A DNA stretch of 64,000 nucleotides from Streptomyces sp. WZ-12 (GCF_028898845.1 NZ_CP118574.1:5367001-5431000), one strand, 5' to 3'; positions 51,608 through 60,824 are shown, counted from the first letter of the stretch. Notes: generated by a model not told the origin, from the sequence alone. A program made the numbers and translations.

Positions 51608-52560
51608 CGCGGGTCGCCGCCATCGACTGCGGTACGAACTCCATCCGGCTGCTGGTCGCCGACCTGGACCCCACGACCGGTGAACTGAAGGACCTGGACC
51701 GCCGGATGCAGATCGTCCGGCTCGGCCAGGGCGTGGACCGCACCGGCCGGCTGGCGCCGGAGGCGCTGGAGCGCACCTTCGCGGCCTGCCGCGAGTACGC
51801 CGCGGTGATCAAGGGCCTGGGCGCGGAGCGGCTGCGGTTCGTGGCGACCTCCGCCTCCCGGGACGCGGAGAACCGCGAGGACTTCGTCCGCGGGGTCGTG
51901 GACATCCTCGGCGTCGAGCCGGAGGTGATCTCCGGCGACCAGGAGGCCGAGTTCTCCTTCACCGGTGCCACCAAGGAGCTGACCGGCCACCCGCACCTCC
52001 AACTCCCTTATCTCGTCGTGGACATCGGCGGCGGCTCCACCGAGTTCGTGCTCGGCGGTGAGGCGGTCCGCGCGGCCCGCTCGGTCGACGTCGGCTGCGT
52101 CCGGATGACCGAGCGCCACCTCCACGCCGTGACGGGCGGTTCGGACGCGCCGCTCAGCGACCCGCCCACCGCCGCCCAGATCGACGCCATAAAGGCCGAC
52201 ATCGCCGCGGCGCTGGACCAGGCCGAGGAGAGCGTCCCGCTGACCGAGGCCGCCACCCTGGTCGGGCTCGCCGGCTCGGTGACCACCGTCGCCGCCATCG
52301 CGCTGGGCCTGGACCACTACGACTCCGCGGCGATCCACCACTCCCGGATCTCCCTGGCCACGGTCCGCGAGGTGACCGAGCGCCTGGTGACCTCCACCCA
52401 CGCCGAGCGCGCGGCGATCCCGGTGCTGCACCCCGGCCGGATCGACGTCATCGCCGCCGGTGCGCTCGTGCTGCTGTCGATCATGGAGCGGGTCGGCGCC
52501 GAGGAGGTCGTGGTCAGCGAACACGACATTCTGGACGGAATCGCCTGGAGCATCGCCTGA
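51604..52560 (+). CDS. ppx: Exopolyphosphatase / guanosine pentaphosphate phosphatase
   Basis: A 318-residue actin-fold phosphatase (Ppx/GppA family) releasing phosphate from polyphosphate or pppGpp. The N-terminal phosphate loop is AIDCGTNSIRLLVAD, the second loop VVDIGGGSTEFVLGG, and the family Glu is in SGDQEAEFSFTGA. It lacks the C-terminal HD extension of enterobacterial enzymes, as usual for actinobacteria. GTG 51604 overlaps the DUF501 stop. A T-rich terminator follows. Confidence 0.93.
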   Translation: MTRVAAIDCGTNSIRLLVADLDPTTGELKDLDRRMQIVRLGQGVDRTGRLAPEALERTFAACREYAAVIKGLGAERLRFVATSASRDAENREDFVRGVVDILGVEPEVISGDQEAEFSFTGATKELTGHPHLQLPYLVVDIGGGSTEFVLGGEAVRAARSVDVGCVRMTERHLHAVTGGSDAPLSDPPTAAQIDAIKADIAAALDQAEESVPLTEAATLVGLAGSVTTVAAIALGLDHYDSAAIHHSRISLATVREVTERLVTSTHAERAAIPVLHPGRIDVIAAGALVLLSIMERVGAEEVVVSEHDILDGIAWSIA

Positions 52561-52594
52561 CGGCGCCCGGCCGCACCGTCGACGCACGGCGCGA

Positions 52595-52620
52595 CAACCC
52601 CCGCCCGCGACGGGGTTTTT
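52595..52620 (+). terminator. Intrinsic terminator after ppx
   Basis: AACCCC (52596-52601) pairs with GGGGTT (52612-52617), ending in a run of five T. One of few T-run terminators here. The stretch 52621-53030 beyond it holds the ndh promoter and operators and no gene. Confidence 0.75.
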
Positions 52621-52694
52621 GAGCGGGCGGGGTGTTGTCTGGGCGGTTTTCAGGGGCGCATAAGGGTCTCCGGGAGGGCCCCCGGAAAAAAGGT

Positions 52695-52712
52695 TCGTGA
52701 AATCCTTCACAT
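52695..52712. promoter_or_regulatory. Rex operator, distal
   Basis: TCGTGAA-ATCC-TTCACAT matches the Streptomyces redox repressor Rex consensus TTGTGAA-N4-TTCACAA at 12 of 14 positions, with both GTGAA/TTCAC cores perfect. Confidence 0.75.
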
Positions 52713-52978
52713 GAAAAACCCGCCTCCCGGGCGAACTAACCCGCCGTTCGTCCCTCATTCGAAGGTCCTAGGACTCATCTGCCCGGGAACCTCGGGCCCT
52801 TCACGGGGTGTTCGCCGTGTTACGGGAGCGCGCGCGAGGGGCGTGGTGCGGCCGCCCAGAGGGGGACAAGCCCTGATCAACAGGGGTATCCAACGTGTCG
52901 CGTTATACCGTGGTTCCCGTAACGCGCTATGGCGTCGGTCACGAAGCCGGCGGAGTGTAGCAGATGCCTTCGTCATTC

Positions 52979-52996
52979 TTGTGAAGGGGCTCACGA
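52979..52996. promoter_or_regulatory. Rex operator, proximal to ndh
   Basis: TTGTGAA-GGGG-CTCACGA: the left half is perfect and the right half matches five of seven. It ends 34 bases before the ndh ATG. A hairpin ACCCCC-CATGT-GGGGGT (53000-53016) follows immediately in the leader. Confidence 0.65.
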
Positions 52997-53030
52997 GCGA
53001 CCCCCCATGTGGGGGTGGATACTCGATTGC

Positions 53031-54419
53031 ATGAGCACCACGGAGCGTCCCAGGATCCTCGTTGTAGGCGGTGGGTACGTAGGCCTGTACGCGGCGCGTC
53101 GCATCCTGAAGAAGATGCGGTACGGCGAGGCGACCGTCACGGTCGTCGACCCGCGCTCGTACATGACGTACCAGCCCTTCCTCCCTGAAGCTGCGGCCGG
53201 CAGCATCTCCCCCCGTCACGTTGTGGTCCCGCTGCGGCGCGTGCTGCCCAAGGCGGAGGTCCTCACCGGTCGGGTGACCACCATCGACCAGGACCGCAAG
53301 GTCGCCACCATCGCCCCGCTCGTGGGCGATGCGTACGAGCTGCCCTTCGACTACCTGGTCGTCGCGATGGGCGCGGTCTCCCGCACCTTCCCGATCCCCG
53401 GCCTGGCCGAGAACGGCATCGGCATGAAGGGCGTGGAGGAGGCCATCGGCCTGCGCAACCACGTTCTGGAGCAGCTCGACAAGGCCGACTCCACGACCGA
53501 CGAGGAGGTCCGCCGCAAGGCGCTGACCTTCGTCTTCGTCGGCGGTGGCTTCGCCGGTGCGGAGACCGTCGGCGAGGTCGAGGACATGGCCCGCGACGCC
53601 GCGAAGTACTACAAGAACGTCAAGCGCGAGGACATGCGCTTCCTCCTCGTCGACGTCGCCGACAAGATCCTCCCCGAGGTCGGCCCGAAGCTGGGCGCCT
53701 ACGGCAAGGAGCACCTGGAGTCCCGCGGGGTCGAGGTCTACCTCAAGACCGGCATGGACTCCTGCGTCGACGGCCACGTGATCCTCAACAACGGCCTTGA
53801 GGTGCTCTCCAACACCATCGTGTGGACCGCCGGCGTCAAGCCGAACCCGGCGCTGTCCCGCTTCGGCCTGCCGCTGGGCCCGCGCGGTCACATCGACACC
53901 GCCGCCACCCTCCAGGTGCAGGGCACCGACTACATCTGGGCCGCGGGCGACAACGCCCAGGTTCCGGACATGGTCGGCCGCAAGAACGGCAACGAGAACG
54001 CCTGGTGCCCGCCGAACGCGCAGCACGCGCTGCGGCAGGCCAAGGTCCTCGGCGACAACGTGGTCTCCGGCATGCGGGGCTTCCCGCAGAAGGAGTACAG
54101 CCACGCCAACAAGGGCGCGGTCGCGGGCCTGGGCCTGCACAAGGGCGTCGCGATGATCGTCATGGGCAAGATGAAGATCAAGCTCAAGGGCCGTCTCGCC
54201 TGGTACATGCACCGCGCGTACCACGGCATGGCGATGCCGACGTTCAACCGCAAGATCCGGGTCTTCGCCGACTGGACGCTGGCGACCTTCCTCAAGCGCG
54301 AGGTGGTCTCGCTCGGCGCCATGGAGAACCCCCGCGAGGAGTTCTACGAGGCCGCCAAGCCGGCCCCGGCCCCGGCCGCAGCGGCCGGTGGGGACAAGCC
54401 GAAGGCCAAGGCTTCCTGA
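53031..54419 (+). CDS. ndh: Type II NADH dehydrogenase (NDH-2)
   Basis: A peripheral membrane flavoprotein that passes electrons from NADH to menaquinone without pumping protons. The 462-residue protein has two dinucleotide-binding motifs, VVGGGYVGLYAA for FAD and FVGGGFAGAETVGEVEDM for NADH, the quinone-side AWCPPNAQHALRQAK motif, and an amphipathic C-terminal region (MKIKLKGRLAWYMHRAYHG) ending in a Pro/Ala-rich tail. ATG 53031 begins the family N-terminus; no strong ribosome site is seen. Two Rex-type operators upstream predict control by the NADH/NAD ratio. Confidence 0.93.
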   Translation: MSTTERPRILVVGGGYVGLYAARRILKKMRYGEATVTVVDPRSYMTYQPFLPEAAAGSISPRHVVVPLRRVLPKAEVLTGRVTTIDQDRKVATIAPLVGDAYELPFDYLVVAMGAVSRTFPIPGLAENGIGMKGVEEAIGLRNHVLEQLDKADSTTDEEVRRKALTFVFVGGGFAGAETVGEVEDMARDAAKYYKNVKREDMRFLLVDVADKILPEVGPKLGAYGKEHLESRGVEVYLKTGMDSCVDGHVILNNGLEVLSNTIVWTAGVKPNPALSRFGLPLGPRGHIDTAATLQVQGTDYIWAAGDNAQVPDMVGRKNGNENAWCPPNAQHALRQAKVLGDNVVSGMRGFPQKEYSHANKGAVAGLGLHKGVAMIVMGKMKIKLKGRLAWYMHRAYHGMAMPTFNRKIRVFADWTLATFLKREVVSLGAMENPREEFYEAAKPAPAPAAAAGGDKPKAKAS

Positions 54420-54446
54420 GTCTCCGGTCGGGTACCCCGACCAGCC

Positions 54447-54484
54447 CGAAGGGCGTCCGCCATCCGTGGGGCGGGCGCCCTTCG
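54447..54484 (+). terminator. Intrinsic terminator after ndh
   Basis: CGAAGGGCG-T-CCGCC pairs with GGCGG-G-CGCCCTTCG, 14 of 15 positions, with an eight-base loop; it starts 28 bases after the stop. Confidence 0.82.
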
Positions 54485-54552
54485 GCGTGCCCGGGGTGTG
54501 GCCGAAAGCAACCGGCGTGCTGTTCTCTAGCAGGCGAACGGGACTAGTGGGG

Positions 54553-54580
54553 CACCCACTTGACGTTTACGTGGTGGGTG
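54553..54580. promoter_or_regulatory. Inverted repeat upstream of the cyclopropane synthase gene
   Basis: CACCCAC-N14-GTGGGTG, with a nearly symmetric centre ACGT-TT-ACGT. It includes TTGACG, a possible -35 box, and starts 68 bases before the ATG, so it may be an operator over the promoter. Confidence 0.45.
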
Positions 54581-54620
54581 AAACTTCTTCGCCCGACTCG
54601 TCATGACGGAGGTGTGCGAC

Positions 54621-55940
54621 ATGGCCGGTGCCGCTGGACGGCTCACGAAGCTCGCCGAGGAGGTGCTGGGAGGCCCGCTCCCGGTGCGGATTCGCGCCTG
54701 GGACGCAAGCGAGTCCGGCCCGCCGGGAGCCCCGGTGCTGGTCGTCCGCAATCGCCGGGCACTGCGTCGACTGCTGTTCAAACCAGGGGAGTTGGGCCTG
54801 GCCCGGGCCTGGGTGGCCGGCGACATCGACGTCGACGGTGACCTCTACGAGGCGCTGGACCGGCTCGCCGGGATGATCTGGGAGCGCGACAGCGCCGCCC
54901 CCAAGCCGTCGCGCGCCGCCGCGCTGCGCGCCCTGGCCCGTCCCGAGGTCCGCGCCGCCGGCAAGGAGTTGCTGTCCCTGGTCGGGCTCCCCGTCCCGCC
55001 CGCGCCGCCCGTCGAGGAGGCCCGCCCGCGCCGCGGGGCGCTGCACTCGCTGCTCCGCGACCGCCAGGCCATCAGCCACCACTACGACGTCGGCAACGAC
55101 TTCTACGAGCTGGTGCTCGGCCCGTCGATGGTCTACTCGTGCGCCTACTGGGGAGCCACCGAGGGCACCGGCGGCACGTTGGAGGACGCCCAGCGCGACA
55201 AGCTGGACCTGATCTGCCGGAAGCTGGGCCTCCGCGAGGGGCAGCGGCTGCTGGACGTGGGCTGCGGCTGGGGCTCGATGGTGCTGCACGCGGCCCGTGA
55301 GTACGGCGTCCACGCGGTCGGCATCACGCTCTCCGAGGAGCAGGCCACCTACGCCCGCAAGCGGGTCGCGGACGCCGGCCTCACCGACCGGATCGAGATC
55401 CGGGTGCAGGACTACCGCAAGGTCGCCGACGGGCCGTTCGACGCGATCTCCTCGATCGGGATGGCCGAGCACGTCGGCCGGGCCCAGTACGCGGAGTACG
55501 CGGGGCTGCTGCACGCCCTGCTGAAGCCCGGTGGGCGGCTGCTCAACCACCAGATCGCCCGGCGTCCGCTGGCGGACGAAGAGGCGTACCAGGTCGACGA
55601 GTTCATCGACCGCTACGTCTTCCCGGACGGGGAGTTGGCCCCGATCGGGCGGACCGTCGGTCAGTTGGAGGAGGCCGGTTTCGAGGTGCGGGACGTGGAG
55701 GCGATCCGGGAGCACTACGCGCTGACGTTGCGTCGGTGGGTGGCCAATCTGGAGGCCCGCTGGGCGGAGGCGGTGCGGCTGACCTCCCCGGGCCGGGCCC
55801 GGGTCTGGCGGCTCTACATGGCCGCCTCGGCGCTGTCGTTCGAGCGCAACCGGATAGGGGTCAACCAGGTGTTGGCGATCCGCACGCCGGACTCCGGCGC
55901 GGCCGGGATGCCGCTGCGGGCCCGCGACTGGCGGCGCTGA
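54621..55940 (+). CDS. Cyclopropane-fatty-acyl-phospholipid synthase family methyltransferase
   Basis: A 439-residue SAM-dependent enzyme that adds a methylene group to unsaturated acyl chains of membrane lipids. The N-terminal lipid-binding domain (LVVRNRRALRRLLFKPGEL, GLARAWVAGDIDVDG) is followed by the catalytic domain: HHYDVGNDFYELVLG, SMVYSCAYW, the SAM loop LLDVGCGWGSMVLHAA, and EHVG in SSIGMAEHVGRAQ with the catalytic carbonate-binding Glu. The ATG at 54621 is chosen over 54603 because GGAGGT lies seven bases before it. A good partner for the desaturase in the same window. Convergent with the ABC permease. Confidence 0.92.
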   Translation: MAGAAGRLTKLAEEVLGGPLPVRIRAWDASESGPPGAPVLVVRNRRALRRLLFKPGELGLARAWVAGDIDVDGDLYEALDRLAGMIWERDSAAPKPSRAAALRALARPEVRAAGKELLSLVGLPVPPAPPVEEARPRRGALHSLLRDRQAISHHYDVGNDFYELVLGPSMVYSCAYWGATEGTGGTLEDAQRDKLDLICRKLGLREGQRLLDVGCGWGSMVLHAAREYGVHAVGITLSEEQATYARKRVADAGLTDRIEIRVQDYRKVADGPFDAISSIGMAEHVGRAQYAEYAGLLHALLKPGGRLLNHQIARRPLADEEAYQVDEFIDRYVFPDGELAPIGRTVGQLEEAGFEVRDVEAIREHYALTLRRWVANLEARWAEAVRLTSPGRARVWRLYMAASALSFERNRIGVNQVLAIRTPDSGAAGMPLRARDWRR

Positions 55941-55990
55941 ACCGGCGGGCGCCCCGCGGCCGTTGAGGGTCCGGCGGGGCCGCTCACGAC

Positions 55991-56036
55991 CGAGGGCCCC
56001 GGTCTCCCGCGCTGCTGCGGGGGACCGGGGCCCTCG
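55991..56036. terminator. Bidirectional terminator between the cyclopropane synthase and ABC permease genes
   Basis: CGAGGGCCCCGGTC pairs perfectly with GACCGGGGCCCTCG; inner CCCGC/GCGGG extends the stem. It lies between two convergent stop codons. Confidence 0.85.
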
Positions 56037-56073
56037 GGCCGTTCGGGGCCGTCGCGGCGGCCCCTCGCGTGGG

Positions 56074-58605
56074 CTACTCGGCCTTGATGGCCTGGAGCAT
56101 GTTGAGCTTCGCGGCCCGGCGCGCCGGCCACAGCGCGGCCAGCACGCCGACCAGCGCGGCCACCGCGAGGAAGACGGCCATCCGGCCCCAGGGCATGACC
56201 AGTTCGTAGGTCGGCAGCGCGCCGCCGATCAGCTCGCCGGCCGCCCAGCCGAAGAACACGCCCAGGCCGATGCCCAGCACCCCGCCGAAGAGCGAGATCA
56301 CCAGCGACTCCAGCCGCACCATCCGCTTGATGCCGCGGCGGTCCAGGCCGATGGCGCGTAGCATGCCGATCTCCTGGGAGCGCTCGAAGACCGACATCGC
56401 CAGGGTGTTGACGACGCCGAGCACCGCGACGATCACCGCCATGGCCAGCAGGCCGTAGACCATGTTCAGCAGCAGGGTGAAGGTCTGGGCGATGGCGCCC
56501 GAGACGTCCTTCTTGTCCGCGACGGTGATCGCCGGGTTCTTGCCGAGCGCCTTGACCAGGGAGTCCTTGGCCTCGGGGGTGGCGCCGTGCGCGGTCTTGA
56601 CCAGCACCTGCATGTCGGTGGCGTGCTTCTGGTGCCGGGCGAGGGTGTCGTTGTCCAGGAGGATGCCGCGGATGATCTGGTTGCCCTCGTAGACGCCGCC
56701 GATGGTCAGGTTGCCCTTCGAGCCGTCCTCGAAGGTCACCGGGACGCGGGAGCCGGCGTGCCAGCCCTTCTGCTTCGCGAGGAAGTCGTCGACCAGGGCC
56801 CGGTCGCCGTGCAGCGTGCCGAGCGCGCCCTCGGTGAAGTTGAGGCGGGTGAGCTGGTCGAACTCCTTGCCGTTGACGCCGGTGAGGGACGTGGTGGTGG
56901 TGCCGATCCGGGCCGGGGCGTTGCGCAGCGGGCTGGAGGCGGTGACCCCGTCGGCGGTCGCCAGCTTCTTCGCCACGTCGGGGGAGAGCGGTGAGTGGGT
57001 CGCCATGGAGACCACGTAGTCGGCCTTCAGCGCGGAGGTGGCCATCTTGTCGATGCCCTGCTGGACGCTGCCGGCGATCACCGTCAGGCCGGTGATCAGG
57101 GTCAGCCCGATCATCAGCGCGGAGGCGGTGGCGGCCGTGCGGCGCGGGTTGCGGACCGCGTTCTGCCGGGCCAGGACGCCCGATATCCCGAAGAGGCGCA
57201 GCACCGGCGCGGCCAGTGCGATCAGCGGGCGGGACAGCAGCGGCGTCAGCACGAACACGCCGATCACCAGCAGCGCGGCGCCCGCGCCCATGGTGGTCTT
57301 GCCGTCGGACATCCCGGTGGCGACCAGCACCGCGGCGATGCCGGCGCCGGCGAAGAGCGCACCGATGGTGTTGCGGATCACCAGCGACTTGGTGGTGGCG
57401 GTGGCGTGCACGCTGTTCATCGCGGCGACCGGCGGGATCGTCGCGGCCCGGCGGCCGGGCAGCCAGGCGGCCAGGACCGTGACGATGATGCCGACGGCCA
57501 GGGCGGTCAGGACCGTGCTGGGCGAGACCACCAGCGGGCCCTCGGGCACCGAGCCGCCGGTGAGGCTCATCAGGGAGCGCAGGGCGGCGCCGATGCCGAT
57601 GCCGGTCAGCAGGCCGGTGACCGCGGCCACCGCGCCCACCACGAACGCCTCGGTCAGCACCGAGCGGGTGATCTGGCGGCGGCTGGCGCCGACCGCGCGC
57701 ATCAACGCCAGCTCCTTGGTGCGCTGGGCGACCAGCATGGTGAAGGTGTTGGCGATGATGAAGATGCCGACGAAGAGCGCGATGCCGGCGAAGCCGAGCA
57801 GGGCGGTCTTCATCCCGTCCATGCTCTGGGCGATCATCTTGGCCTGCTCGTCGGCGAGTTGACGGCCGGTGGTGGCCTCGGCGCCCTGCGGCAGCACCTT
57901 CTCCACCGCGTCCTTCAGCGCCGTCTGGGAGGCGCCGGGGGCGGCCTTGAGGTCGATCTCGCCGAAGTGGCCGGGGGTCGCGAAGAGCTTCTGGGCGGTG
58001 GCGGTGTCGAACAGCGCGAGGCTGCCGCCGGCGCCGACCCGGGCGTCGTCGGTGGTGAAGATGCCGGACAGCTTCTGCTCGCGGACCGGGCCGTCCACGG
58101 ATATCCGGACGGTGTCGCCGACCTTGTACCCGCCGCGGTCGGCGGTGTGGGCGTCCAGCGCGAACTCCTGCGGGCCCTTGGGGGCGGTGCCGGTGCGCAT
58201 CGGGTAGCGCGCGTCGGTGCCGTCGGTGCCGGGGGAGTAGTTGCTGCCGGTGGTCGAGAAGCCGTCGCCGATCATCGTGCCGTGCTTGTCGGCGATGGCG
58301 GTGAAGCCGGAGACGGTGCCGGTGGCGGAGGCGACGCCGGGCAGGCCGGCGGCCTTGTCCAACAGCTTCTGGTCGAGCGCGGAACGGGCCCCGGGGGCCT
58401 CGTCGGCGGGGTCGGGGGCGCCGCGCTGGATCGCCACGTCGACGTTGTCGAAGCCCTTGCGGGCGGAGCTCTGGAGGGCGTTGGAGAGGGTGGAGGTGAA
58501 GACCAGGGTGCCGGAGACGAAGGCGACGCCGAGCATGACGGCGAGCACGGTCATCAGCAGCCGGGCCTTGTGCGCGAGCACATTGCGCAAGGCGGTACGG
58601 AACAT
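56074..58605 (-). CDS. ABC transporter permease, FtsX/MacB type, two-domain
   Basis: An 843-residue membrane protein with the duplicated FtsX layout: an N-terminal helix (LLMTVLAVMLGVAFVSGTLVF), a large extracytoplasmic MacB_PCD-like domain, three helices around residues 260-390 (FTMLVAQRTKELALMRAVGAS follows the first), a repeat of the same unit from about 480, and the C-terminal FtsX signature SVFERSQEIGMLRAIGLDRRGIKRM in two parts. It works with the ATPase encoded 63 bases upstream. Such pairs move lipids, lipoproteins or peptides, or signal to wall hydrolases; the substrate is unknown. Adjacent to bldA, as I recall for S. coelicolor. Confidence 0.92.
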   Translation of the reverse strand: MFRTALRNVLAHKARLLMTVLAVMLGVAFVSGTLVFTSTLSNALQSSARKGFDNVDVAIQRGAPDPADEAPGARSALDQKLLDKAAGLPGVASATGTVSGFTAIADKHGTMIGDGFSTTGSNYSPGTDGTDARYPMRTGTAPKGPQEFALDAHTADRGGYKVGDTVRISVDGPVREQKLSGIFTTDDARVGAGGSLALFDTATAQKLFATPGHFGEIDLKAAPGASQTALKDAVEKVLPQGAEATTGRQLADEQAKMIAQSMDGMKTALLGFAGIALFVGIFIIANTFTMLVAQRTKELALMRAVGASRRQITRSVLTEAFVVGAVAAVTGLLTGIGIGAALRSLMSLTGGSVPEGPLVVSPSTVLTALAVGIIVTVLAAWLPGRRAATIPPVAAMNSVHATATTKSLVIRNTIGALFAGAGIAAVLVATGMSDGKTTMGAGAALLVIGVFVLTPLLSRPLIALAAPVLRLFGISGVLARQNAVRNPRRTAATASALMIGLTLITGLTVIAGSVQQGIDKMATSALKADYVVSMATHSPLSPDVAKKLATADGVTASSPLRNAPARIGTTTTSLTGVNGKEFDQLTRLNFTEGALGTLHGDRALVDDFLAKQKGWHAGSRVPVTFEDGSKGNLTIGGVYEGNQIIRGILLDNDTLARHQKHATDMQVLVKTAHGATPEAKDSLVKALGKNPAITVADKKDVSGAIAQTFTLLLNMVYGLLAMAVIVAVLGVVNTLAMSVFERSQEIGMLRAIGLDRRGIKRMVRLESLVISLFGGVLGIGLGVFFGWAAGELIGGALPTYELVMPWGRMAVFLAVAALVGVLAALWPARRAAKLNMLQAIKAE

Positions 58606-58668
58606 GGGTGGGTCAGTCCTACAGGAGTGGTCCGGGGGATCCGGGGTGGCGGAGGTGGCTGCTGACGA

Positions 58669-59451
58669 TCAGCTGGTGCGGCCCTTGGCGTCGAAGCCCT
58701 TCATGCGCTCCAGCACCATGTCGGCGGTGGGGTTGGGCATGTCGTCGACGATCCGGCCGTCGGCGAGGAATATCACGCGGTCCGCGTAGGACGCCGCGAC
58801 GGCGTCGTGGGTCACCATCACCACGGTCTGGCCCAGCTCGCGCACGGAGTTGCGCAGGAAGCCGAGGACCTCGGCGCCGGAGCGGGAGTCGAGGTTGCCG
58901 GTGGGCTCGTCGGCGAAGATGATCTCGGGCCGGGAGGCCAGGGCGCGGGCCACCGCCACGCGCTGCTGCTGGCCGCCGGAGAGCTGGCTCGGGCGGTGCT
59001 TGAGGCGCCCGGAGAGGCCGACGGCCTCCACGACCCGCTCCAGCCAGGCACGGTCCGGCTTACGGCCGGCGATGTCGATGGGGAGGGTGATGTTCTCCAG
59101 GGCGGTGAGCGTCGGGAGGAGGTTGAACGCCTGGAAGATGAAGCCGATCTTGTCGCGCCGGAGTTGGGTGAGCTTCTTGTCCTTCAGCCCGGTCAGCTCG
59201 ACGTCGCCGATCCGCGCGGAGCCGCCGGAGATCGAGTCCAGGCCGGCCATGCAGTGCATCAGCGTGGACTTGCCGGACCCGGAGGGGCCCATGATCGCGG
59301 TGAACTGGGCCTGCCGGAAGTCGACGGAGACCGCGTCCAGGGCGACCACCTGGGTCTCGCCGTGTCCGTAGACCTTGGTGAGATCCGTGGCGCGGGCGGC
59401 CACCGCGGTGCTGCGGTCGGCGAGGGAGACGCCGGAGTGGGTGGTGGTCAC
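58669..59451 (-). CDS. ABC transporter ATP-binding protein, MacB/LolD type
   Basis: A 260-residue ATPase with all motifs: Walker A GPSGSGKST, Q-loop FIFQAFNLLP, ABC signature LSGGQQQRVAVARAL, Walker B IIFADEPTGNLD and H-loop VTHDAVAA. The FNLLPTLTALENI region is typical of the LolD/MacB class that pairs with FtsX-like permeases. GTG 59451 is selected because AGGAGT is eight bases upstream and the protein then starts VTTTHSG. First gene of a two-gene unit. Confidence 0.94.
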   Translation of the reverse strand: MTTTHSGVSLADRSTAVAARATDLTKVYGHGETQVVALDAVSVDFRQAQFTAIMGPSGSGKSTLMHCMAGLDSISGGSARIGDVELTGLKDKKLTQLRRDKIGFIFQAFNLLPTLTALENITLPIDIAGRKPDRAWLERVVEAVGLSGRLKHRPSQLSGGQQQRVAVARALASRPEIIFADEPTGNLDSRSGAEVLGFLRNSVRELGQTVVMVTHDAVAASYADRVIFLADGRIVDDMPNPTADMVLERMKGFDAKGRTS

Positions 59452-59933
59452 GGGAAGGGACTCCTGTCGAACGAGGGGTGGGCCGCCGCGCGCCGGCACG
59501 ACGGCCGCGGCGACGGTGGAACATCGGCTTCCATCGTCCGGCAGCCCACCCGCCCGGAACGTCAACCCGTGTGACCGTCCTCGAACCACCCCCAGGGATT
59601 AGCTCACCCCGCCCCGTCATCCCTGGGTATGAGGCTCCCCCCTGAGACCGTCGGCGCCGTCCGGGGCGGTGGAGGGGCTGCGGTGCGGGTGCCGGGAGGG
59701 ACCGGAGGGGCCCACCGCACAGGCATCGAGTTTCCGTCAATTCGGGGTCGAATTTCGTCCTCGCGGCCATCGGCGAACATGGGCTTCAGGCATGTGCCGG
59801 GGGCCCTGGCCGGCACTGATGCCCCCTCAGTTGCCAATAAAATAAGACAACCTCGGGTTGAGCGGCCGATCCGCTTCGGGCCCCTCGGGCTACGCTCGTT
59901 CTGCCTCCAACTGAGGCGGCATGGGGGATCCCT
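59452..59933. other. Intergenic region upstream of the ABC operon and bldA
   Basis: No gene. It holds the ABC promoter on one side and the bldA promoter on the other. An AT-rich pocket (CAATAAAATAAGACAA, 59835-59850) stands out. TACGCT at 59891-59896 is a good -10 box about 40 bases before the mature bldA 5' end; no clear -35 element pairs with it. Confidence 0.5.
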
Positions 59934-60015
59934 GCCCGGATGGTGGAATGCAGACACGGCGAGCTTAAACCTCGCTGGCCTTCGGGCCGTGCCGGTTCAA
60001 GTCCGGCTCCGGGCA
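59934..60015 (+). tRNA. bldA: tRNA-Leu (anticodon TAA), bldA
   Basis: Acceptor GCCCGGA / TCCGGGC with discriminator A, anticodon arm GCGAG-CTTAAAC-CTCGC giving anticodon TAA, a long variable arm GGCC-TTCG-GGCC and T-arm GCCGG-TTCAAGT-CCGGC. This is the only tRNA that reads UUA, a codon almost absent from Streptomyces housekeeping genes, so bldA controls development and antibiotic genes post-transcriptionally. CCA is not encoded. The sequence matches my memory of bldA closely. Confidence 0.97.
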
Positions 60016-60409
60016 CTGCCTACGACGGCCCTTCCTACCTGCAAAGACAGGGGGTGAGGGCGACCCGGTGACGGGGATGTGGGAACAAGTCGGGAACGCG
60101 GTGGGAAACCTCCGCCTTACGACCGGCCGCGGGGCGCGGGTGCCCTCCGCGAAGCCGTCCCCGCGCCTTGTGGACTTCGCATCCGAAGGCGTCTTCCAAA
60201 CGGCCGGGCGCCGTTTCTGCCGGAGAACCCCGCCGGCGTTTTCTCCGATAGAAACGATCCGCCGGTAGGTGAAGTCGCAACGACGTGTGCAACTCCCCGC
60301 CGGAAGTGGCCGCGCCCGCCCGGCACTTCGTCCTCGGCGCACGACCGGACGGCCAGGGGCAAATCCTCCCGGCTTTCGACGACGGCGCCACGGGCCGTGG
60401 CGAGCTGCT

Positions 60410-60675
60410 GGGGTCGGCCATACCGGAGGTGGACGCCCGGTAGGCCCGGGCCAGTCGCAGCAGGAACTGCTTCTTGCCGGCCAGGTCGCCGAGGTCGAAC
60501 TCGCGCGGCCGCTGTCCGCGGTGGCCCGGAGGCCGGCCGGCGAGCTTGGCCAGCCGGGCGTCGCGCAGGGCGCAGGCCAGTACGGCGATGTCGCAGTCGC
60601 GGTGCGCGGCACCGGGTGTGGGCGCGGCTCCACGAAGGCGACCCGGGGCGCGGTCGCCACCAGATCGCGGGGGCA
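60410..60675 (-). pseudogene. Decayed gene of unknown family downstream of bldA
   Basis: On the complement one frame reads PRDLVATAPRVAFVEPRPHPVP and then, after a frame change near 60610, another reads DCDIAVLACALRDARLAKLAG and FDLGDLAGKKQFLLRLARAYRA. Each half has G or C at nearly all third positions, the mark of real Streptomyces coding sequence, while neither frame is open across the whole. I do not recognise the family. The remaining parts of 60016-60824 show no supported gene. Confidence 0.5.
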
Positions 60676-60824
60676 CGGCCCACGAGCCGACCCTGAGGGG
60701 CGCTCTGCGCAAGGTCGTGAACGGTGTCCGGGGGCGCCCGGCGGGCTGGCGATCGGATCGCGCGGTTCCGGGCCGCCGGACCGGACCGTGCGGTGCCGGC
60801 CGGCCCGGCGGCCCGGAACCGCGT

